Of a DNA stretch of 64,000 nucleotides, positions 57,754 through 64,000 are shown in pieces. Under the pieces are notes generated by a model. The model was not told the DNA's origin. It did not search any database and saw only the letters and a list, made by a program, of their open reading frames with translations. Origin of the DNA: Rhizophagus irregularis (taxonomy: Eukaryota > Glomeromycota > Glomeromycetes > Glomerales > Glomeraceae); contig NC_089440.1 in assembly GCF_026210795.1 (NCBI RefSeq), forward strand, positions 2,046,001 to 2,110,000. Direction: 5' to 3'. Both the position numbers and the translations under genes were made by a program. Numbering within the stretch: the stretch's first letter is position 1; each line of letters begins with the position of its first letter.

Positions 57754-60700
57754 GAAATTTACTACGTATCACCACTGGTATTCACCACCGGTGTCACGTG
57801 TTTATTATTTATCTATTAAATTATAGCCCCTGGATGCAGCTTATTTGTTTATTAACAATTTAGTCTAGCCTCCTGATTAGTATTTATTAAACGCGTTAGT
57901 ATTTATTGAACGCGTCATCATTGTTACATCATATACAATAAAAAATTGCTGCGCGTCGCTTTGCTATAAACAATGCTAGCTTCATACATATTGTATCATC
58001 GCTGCGGCTTGTATTCTGTCATATACCCACGGCGCCTTTTCATTTTCTTTCTCTATCTCTGTCCGGTAGTTTTCTATTAGGTGACTGTTCTATTAGGTTG
58101 CAGTAAATATCATATAGCCCATTGGTTAAAATACACTAATACACTCCCTTATGTAATTCTCGTCAAAAAACAGTAATAGCCCTCTCTGTCCAACTCCCTT
58201 ATAAAATTCTCGTCAAAAAATAGTAATAGCCCTCTCTGTCCATATTGTATTACTTCTACTTATGGATAATGAAATAGATGAAATATTCTGGCCTGAAGAA
58301 ATCAATAACACGTCGGAAAATCAATTATCCGGTTATAACGAAAGTGATACAGATGGTGAGATAGTTAATGTAAATGAAGTTGTATTAACGATCAGTGATT
58401 TATTCAATGATTGGAAATCAGTCCAAGTGATTATTGATTCGTATGCAAAGCAAAACGGGTTTGTAGTAGCTAAAAGTCGCAAGGATGTTGATCCTATTGA
58501 TAAATCTATTATCTGACGCCATGAATATATTCGCTGGAAATCTGGAACTCATCAATCAAAGAAAGTTGAAGATATTAGTTTACACTGGGAATGTTCATCA
58601 TACAAAACAAATTGTCTGTGGTAAGTTAGTTTTTATCTTGGGAAAAAATCAAATCTCATACGTCTTACCAAATTTGTACAGGAACATAACCATCAATGTG
58701 ATCCAAAAACTATTGAATTAGCACCAAAAAATCTACGGCTTCCACAACTAATCATCGATAAAATCAAACACTACACTACAAATGGAAATCTAGGCGCTGA
58801 ACAGCAGTATAAACTGCTTGTTCAAGAATTTCCCCAGTATAATATTGCAAAGAAGAACTTATATAATGCAATTCACAAGTTCTGGGAGGTTAGGATTCAC
58901 GGTAAAACTGATGCTGCCACGATGCTTTTGTCTTTATTAAAGCAACGGGAAGATGATCCAGATTATGTTGTCATACCACGATTAGAAGGACCGGCCAATG
59001 AGCTGACTGGGCTATTTTGGATGACTAGCTATCAATGTAATGATCTATGGCCAAAATATCATGACGTTATTGTATATGTTACAACCTTGAAAACAAATCG
59101 ATATGAAATGGTACTCAGTCTATTTGTTGCTGTAGACAATAATTATAAAACAAGAATTGTAACACAAGCGTTGACTAAATATGAAAATCAGGCTGATTTT
59201 AATTGGATTCTCCAATGTACATTGCAAGCATCCAACAACCTTCCACCTAAGGTTTTATTTACTGACAATGACCCGGCCATAATAGCAGCTGTTCAGGTAG
59301 TTTATCCACAAACACACCACTTATTATGTATTTACCATCTCCTTGAAAATGTAAAAAAGAAAGCCAAATCTAAGCTTTTGAGGTGATATGGCGTCGAATT
59401 TTGTTGAAGATTTTTACACTATAAGGAATAGCTACAGTGAAGAACAATTCAATACGAAATATCAAGAAATGTTGGCCAAGTACGAGCCGTGTCATCCATA
59501 TCTTGAAAAACGAATTTATCCTAGTCGAGAATCTTGGGCTCGATATTGTATTTCAAAAATATTTACTGCGGGCATAGAAAGCACACAGCGTGTAGAATCA
59601 ATAAATGGCGTTATAAAAAAACTTGTTGACCGAGGCACTTTGTTAAAAGAGCTAGTAACGGCCATTGAACGCGAATTAGACAAGGAATCTCATTATACCC
59701 GAATTAATGATTTTTATGGATCAAATCCGTCGGTTGGGCTTCCTTCAACTTATAACACCATTTTCAAAGAACTCGATTCTGTATTGCAAGCGAATTTATT
59801 GCCTATTCCCTTGTCAATTCAAAGAGCTTAAATGAACCAATCATTGCTTTATCAAGTTAATTTAGTTTCAATTAATCAGATTGAAGATGAAGAAAGCAAT
59901 GTTAATAACGGTATATTAGGACATTCACATGATATACCTCAAATTCGTTTACGGGACCTCCTTAATGGTATATCCTACAATGATATTATCGAGATTTGGG
60001 AAGTATTGTATATTGCATCAAAAACTTCCAAATCACACTATGTTGTTATACTCAAAGACGTGACATTACTTTGTACCTGTATGTTTATTGTTAATCAAGG
60101 AATGATATGCCGTTATCAATTCAGGGTGCTTATTCAGTCAGACAACGCGATATTTCATATTTCACATATTCATACACGTTGGTTTAATTTGAGTTCAGAT
60201 CTACCTACCAACTCAACAGGTTTTATTACGATTATAAATGGTGAAAAAAATCATACAACAATACCATTGAGTTATATGAATCAATTAAGAACAGATAATG
60301 TATACACTATGACGATCAGAGAGAAGGTCAATAAAAAAATTCAATATGGTGCCGCGATGTCTATAGCTAAAACGAGCATTCAAATTGCCGTTACGGAAGG
60401 TATTACAGCTGAATTAATAGGAATTTTAACGCAGTTTATCATGAAATATCGTAGAAGCACCAGTTTAAGCATTGAAAAGAGTACTATTTCTTTCTCAAAT
60501 ACCATAGATGCCATATATTGTATATCATGGGTTTAAGCTTCGAAAATATTAAGAACTTTATTTTTTTTTCAGGTACTGAATCATTACAGGATTCGCAAGG
60601 ACTTTCTATTCAAGATAATTTTCAACCTTTATCCGTTCTTTCTGATATATCAAATCCCGAGTATCACAAACCAAAAGGATGACCTCCAAAGCAGTATAAA

Positions 60701-61100
60701 TCGACGGTAGAAAATAATCGTGTTACATCAGGAAAACCCGATGATGTAACAGTACAGAAAACGTGTAGTTATTGCTCTGGAAAAGGTCATAATATTCGTG
60801 GATGTCCAAAATACAAAGCTGAATCATCCGCTAACAAAGAAAATGAATATTTAGTTTAGTTTTACATTGTTGGGTATGGTGGTTAATAATGTAATGGTTA
60901 AGTTGCACACTTGCACTCAAATAAACAAAGATTTAGCTTGTATCAATTTCTTTTATTAAATGTATTTCTTTTAAATTTATTACAAAGTTTTTACATATAG
61001 ATTATAATAAAAATTTCATTTCTGAAATTGCGAAGTCACGTGATATATATGATCACGTGACGCCGGTGCTGACCACCAGTGGTGGTAAATAGCAAACTTC
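57754..61100 (+). mobile_element. MULE 2, Mutator-like element with FAR1-type transposase
   Basis: 3.35-kb DNA transposon. Terminal inverted repeats are about 47 bases: left GAAATTTACTACGTATCACC, right (inward) GAAGTTTGCTATTTACCACC, both continuing through ACTGG, a CACCGG-type word and TCACGTG. It is flanked by TTTTTTTAA on both sides (57745-57753 and 61101-61109), the 9 bp expected for MULEs, although T-rich. The insertion point is confirmed by the uninterrupted leader of the old sister element near 63370-63400. It contains a transposase gene (58262-60859) with a few inactivating changes. Confidence 0.85.
58262..60859 (+). pseudogene. FAR1/MULE transposase with SWIM region and zinc knuckle, inactivated
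   Basis: Recent transposase pseudogene. In order: acidic N-terminus (MDNEIDEIFWPEEINNTSEN); FAR1-type domain (SDLFNDWKSVQVIIDSYAKQ, then HEYIRWKSGTHQSKK and HNHQCDPKT); linker; MULE domain (LTGLFWMTSYQCNDLWPKYH, VLFTDNDPAIIAAVQVVYPQ, HLLCIYHLLENVKKKAK); FTAGIESTQRVESINGVIKK with the third acidic position; a degenerate SWIM-type region (LLCTCMFIVNQGMICRYQF); and, after a probable short intron near 60531-60572, a CCHC knuckle (CSYCSGKGHNIRGC). Damage: stops at 58516 and 59831, a frameshift near 59380, a further stop near 60681, and the first catalytic Asp region reads VYVTTLKTNRY where the relative at 12120 reads NDVTHKTN. Confidence 0.85.
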
Positions 61101-61150
61101 TTTTTTTAAATATAATTTCCTTTATTAAATTTTATTACATAAATATAAAA

Positions 61151-62618
61151 ATGTTTATGGATAAGAGCCGAACATCAAACGAAGAAGCTTTAGACTTCGT
61201 TTCCAAGTTTAATGAAATTTATTTTCATACTTTTACACATCATTTAAGTTCTTTTGTACAGGATGGTTTCCTCAAGAACTTATTTGAAAAAAACTCCTCA
61301 GTACCTAAAAATAAACCCAGTTACTGATACAGAAGTTTGGCGAGATAGCCAACCCTGCGAACTTCTCTTCACGAGCTCAAGCTACGAATATACAACCCAC
61401 CACCCTTTCGCTAATATTTTCTATAGCGCTATATGCTGCGTCCAGGTCTTGGGATAATTTTTCAAACCAATTCTTTTGCAATTTTGGCGATATGGGTGAT
61501 TATGATGATGACGATGATGATGAATCTCAGAATACTGATGATTATCTGATGGATGAGTCACCTTTGCTACTTGATGAAGATGATCTTTTACGCCAAGGAT
61601 TCCAGAAACCACCAAATCCAGTACCTATCAAGCTTCCATCAATGCCTGATTTAGTAATGACCCTGTTGATCAAACTGTAATACCCGAAAACTCCTGGAAG
61701 AAAGATAAACAAAAGGCGCATGTTACAGCTGATAAACAAATCATGAACCAATCAATGAAGGCAAAACCTGATGTGAAAACATCAGCCAAAAATTCCCATA
61801 AGGGAAAGAAATTATCCGAACCGGAAGCCACACAGATACTGACAGGATACGAAACTGTCGGAGAGGAGCACAAGTGAATCCAAGACATAATAGTTTACGA
61901 TATCCCATATACCTGGGACCTGCAGAAAATTATAGCAAAGTTAAAACTATGGGGAATACTATCAAGTGTTCGGTTAAATGCCAGCACAAGTATCAGACTC
62001 TTAGAGTCAAGATAGCACTTTCCTCCTTTGCCCTTCTCCAGTTTAATAAACATTGGACGACAGATTTGGGAGGTATACCTGTTAGATGGTTCCCTGCAAG
62101 TTGGACTTTACGAGAAAGAAAACAATGTGAAAAATTCTAAGCCGTTATTCATGACATTTCGGAGGATATGATGATGGCTACCTTGTGGATGGACCGTAAA
62201 CCATGTGAATTTTTAATAAAATCATTCAAACAAGTAAAGGATTGTGTCCTATTTCGAGAATTGGGAGACTACACTAAGGGCCTTAGATACGCCACAGTTT
62301 TTCGTACCTGATGGTAAGGAGTTGAAATGGTGTTGATACTCCATTCCTACCTTGAAAAAAGCACAACGTAAACCGAAGGCTAAAAATACATTGAATACGA
62401 AAAAGTCAGGTGAGTCTGACAAGAATTTGGACCGTAATCAGCCTAAGAAGAAGGATAAACCTGCATCCTCAAAAAAAATCTCTAAAAATAATAACCAGGA
62501 GGAGAAATATCTGAATACTCAAAAGAAGGCAAAGAATTCCTCGAAGAAAAATGGTAATAATAAAGATAACAAGGCAGTTTTAGCAGAAATTTTAACTTTA
62601 TTACAGAAACTAGTTTAG
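61151..62618 (+). pseudogene. ORF1 (gag-like) of the younger LINE-like element
   Basis: Starts MFMDKSRTSNEEALDFVSKF. The N-terminal part is damaged by stops near 61325. It is followed by an acidic segment (GDYDDDDDDESQNTDDYLMD), a Lys-rich linker (KKDKQKAHVTADKQ) and an RRM-like region (VYDIPYTWDLQKIIAKLKLW, IPVRWFPASWTLRERKQCEK, ATLWMDRKPCEFLIKSF). The C-terminus is very basic and ends LAEILTLLQKLV at 62618. A basic, RRM-like RNA-binding ORF1 is typical of LINE elements, but the family call rests on overall layout and on the A-rich tail with target duplication, not on a matched domain. Confidence 0.65.
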
Positions 62619-62946
62619 CCTATGCTTTGATTAGCGGTTTTACGAATTTCAGAATTGTATTATTTTTAGGATAGAATATATTTATGTGTTGTACCACAAT
62701 TTCTTGGAAAGAGGACTTGTTTTCTCCACTTTTTTTCCCCTCCTTTTTTTTACCCAGTGTGTTTGCCTGGACTTTTATTGGACGTGGTAGTAGTGCAGGT
62801 CTTTTTTTTCAGGAAGTTCGGGTCAGCTTCCAGCTCCTCTGGTTGTTGATGGTAGGATTCGGTTAGGTGGTACTATTTTATAGTCATGCCTTTGTATATT
62901 TCTCTCCCTACTTCACATAAAATAAATAAATAAATAAATAAATAAA
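62619..62946 (+). other. 3' region and (AAATA)n tail of the younger LINE-like element
   Basis: About 300 bases of GC-richer, non-coding sequence with T-runs and a TTTTTTACCCAGTGTGTTTG word (matched in the old copy near 56200). It ends in AAATAAATAAATAAATAAAT-type repeats. Confidence 0.7.
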
Positions 62947-62961
62947 TTGGAAGCATTTCAA

Positions 62962-63444
62962 CTACTAAATTTGGTATTTGTAATCCTATTTTATTAATCA
63001 TTTGATCGAATTTATCTTCATCAGGCTTATCTTCAGATGACTCATCTAATCCAAGAATTGGCAGCAAAATATTCCCAAGACCTGGACGAAACATATAGCA
63101 CTATAGAAAATATCAGCAAGAGGGTGGTAGGTTGTATATTCGTAGCTTGAGCACTGCTTGAGCTTGTGAAGTAAAGTTCGCAGGGTTGGCAGCTTCGCCA
63201 AACTTTTCTATCAGTAGCTGGGCTTTATCCTTAACTACTGACAGGTTTTTTTTGAATAAATTCTTGAGAAAACTGTCCTCTATAAACGAACTCTACAGCT
63301 AGTTTGTATTATATTCTATTCTTGTTCATATTCATTTTTTTTATTTGTAATAAATTTTAATAAAGGGGATAAATTTTTTTAAAAAAAATATTATTACGCA
63401 TAAATTTTCATAAAAAATGTTTTTCAGGAAAGAGTTTTTTCATT
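62962..63444 (-). pseudogene. 5' leader and N-terminal ORF1 of the old LINE-like element
   Basis: Minus-strand sequence matching 57694-57753 plus 61110-61560 of the younger copy: ACTCTTTCC leader, FSQEFIQ, SCQPCELYFTSS, a PPS-type segment, MFRPGLGNILLPILGLDESS and an acidic SSEDKPDEDKFDQ. It is cut at 62961 by the younger insertion. Confidence 0.7.
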
Positions 63445-63494
63445 GTCAATTAGTAGTAAAATGAAAAGACAAAAAAATACTGATTTTAATGGTA

Positions 63495-63765
63495 CAGTCA
63501 ACTTCCTTTATAGTCACTCTCATTATAGTTACATTCTACTATATAGTTACATCAGTTGGATGTTCAAAACATTTTATTATTAAAATCTATCCTATATAAT
63601 CACAATTCATTTTCAAAAATCTTATTAAAAAGTACTGTTTATAGTCACAGTTATGTAAAGAATATAATAAATTGCTCAGCATCCAATGATTGTAAAAAGA
63701 TGTAATACAGTTTGTTGGAATTGTCTTATTGAGATGATTCTAACAAGCTGTATTAAAAATTTAAT
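63495..63765 (+). mobile_element. truncated pogo/Tc1-like element
   Basis: Starts CAGTCAACTTCCTTTATAGT after TA and follows the reverse complement of the right arm of the 14746-15676 element: TGTTCAAAACATTTTATTAT, CTATCCTATATAATCAC and TTATAGTCACAGTTAT. It then reaches the shared hairpin (GAATTGTCTTATTGAGATGA) before similarity stops near 63765. The other end is missing. Confidence 0.75.
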
Positions 63766-63800
63766 TTTTATGTATTTTTATAATCACAGAAAATGGCTTA

Positions 63801-64000
63801 CTATAGACTACCCTTAATTAAGTTATAATACAACATGAAGAGGGCCTTAAATTTGGATAAGAGAGTTGGCTTATTCTTGTATGACTCACAGATTTTGGCT
63901 ATCTTAGTGGTATATGTTTGGTCTCTAGTGTTCTTGTCCCCTGGAAATAACTTTTTTGCTACAAACTTCATGTATGCTATAGGAGACTTTGCTATCTGGG
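63801..64000 (-). CDS. partial ORF at window edge, unidentified
   Basis: Minus-strand open frame entering from beyond the window and ending at a TAG at 63803-63801, 66 codons visible. Text: IAKSPIAYMKFVAKKLFPGD, TRDQTYTTKIAKICESYKNK and TLLSKFKALFMLYYNLIKGS. It is Lys-rich and predicted helical, with GC higher than its flank. No family recognised. It could be the 3' end of a gene or another mobile-element ORF. Confidence 0.4.
   Translation of the reverse strand, partial: QIAKSPIAYMKFVAKKLFPGDKNTRDQTYTTKIAKICESYKNKPTLLSKFKALFMLYYNLIKGSL

Larger units (their letters stand above)
57694..62946 (+). mobile_element. younger ORF1-only LINE-like element, with a MULE in its leader
   Basis: Plus-strand sister of the old element, inserted into it. 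The 5' end at 57694 (GAGAAAAACTCTTTCCC) matches the old copy's 5' end near 63440. The leader is split by the MULE at 57754-61100. ORF1 runs from 61151 to 62618, then 300 bases of 3' region, then a tail of six to seven AAAT(A) units (62918-62946). It is flanked by the 15-bp duplication. Without the MULE it is about 1.9 kb, nearly the same size as the old copy, and again lacks a reverse transcriptase. Confidence 0.8.
55757..63444 (-). mobile_element. old ORF1-only LINE-like element, interrupted by younger insertions
   Basis: Non-LTR-type retroelement on the minus strand with its 5' end at 63444 and its A-rich tail ((AAAATA)n complement) at 55757-55782. The two surviving parts are 63444-62962 (5' leader and N-terminal ORF1) and 57678-55757 (rest of ORF1, 3' region, tail). 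It is interrupted by a sister element (57694-62946) and a fold-back MITE (57254-57665). Bounded by the 13-bp duplication, it would be about 2.0 kb without insertions. No reverse transcriptase is present. The ORF1 C-terminus reads NKDNKEILAEILSLLQKLV, nearly identical to the younger copy. Confidence 0.75.

Overview
The window looks like nuclear DNA of a filamentous, early-diverging fungus, most probably an arbuscular mycorrhizal fungus of the Rhizophagus/Glomeromycotina group. The reasons are very AT-rich intergenic DNA, compact genes with many short GT-AG introns, a division-2 chitin synthase, a divergent homeodomain pair like the putative MAT locus described in Rhizophagus, and dense MULE, hAT and MITE debris. 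The species call is inference; no database was searched.

Gene-rich left part (1-9.8 kb): a Gln/His-rich low-complexity protein (1871-2755), a mitochondrial two-HMG-box protein of TFAM/Abf2 type (4036-5110), mitochondrial ribosomal protein bL21m (5254-5920, minus) and a ten-exon ubiquitin hydrolase of the USP16/USP45 type (6141-9765). The first interspersed-repeat block (9.8-18.5 kb) holds a degenerate MULE with a perfect 9-bp target duplication and a telomere-like tract, three DNA elements with terminal inverted repeats, and a tRNA-headed SINE with a 14-bp target duplication.

The second gene block (18.5-25.9 kb) has a chitin synthase (minus), a divergent tandem calponin-homology protein with a C-terminal hydrophobic segment, and a small PLAC8-type cysteine-rich protein (minus). 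From 25.9 to 40.7 kb there is almost no convincing coding sequence. This stretch holds a three-level nest of MITEs (34.4-35.4 kb) and, most strikingly, a 3.2-kb tandem array (35.8-39.0 kb) of about 17 units. Most units carry a donor-like GTAAGT inside one palindrome, a TACTAAY branch-point-like site inside a second palindrome, and a pyrimidine-AG acceptor.

The third gene block (40.7-48.4 kb) reads LENG1-like protein (minus), Tfc7-type histidine phosphatase (minus), HD2 homeodomain protein (minus), HD1-like protein (plus) and a Pns1/CTL choline-transporter-like membrane protein (plus). The HD2/HD1-like pair is divergently transcribed from a 183-bp spacer and is the likely mating-type-like locus.

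The right end (48.4-64 kb) is transposon territory: a hAT transposase relic with a MITE inside it, then a 7.7-kb nest. In this nest an old minus-strand ORF1-only LINE-like element (13-bp target duplication) was hit by a plus-strand sister copy (15-bp target duplication). That copy was in turn hit by a MULE (9-bp target duplication) carrying a broken FAR1/MULE transposase. A short hairpin module is shared between element families that otherwise have different ends and target-site sizes. All exon boundaries were derived by hand from reading frame and GT/AG sites.
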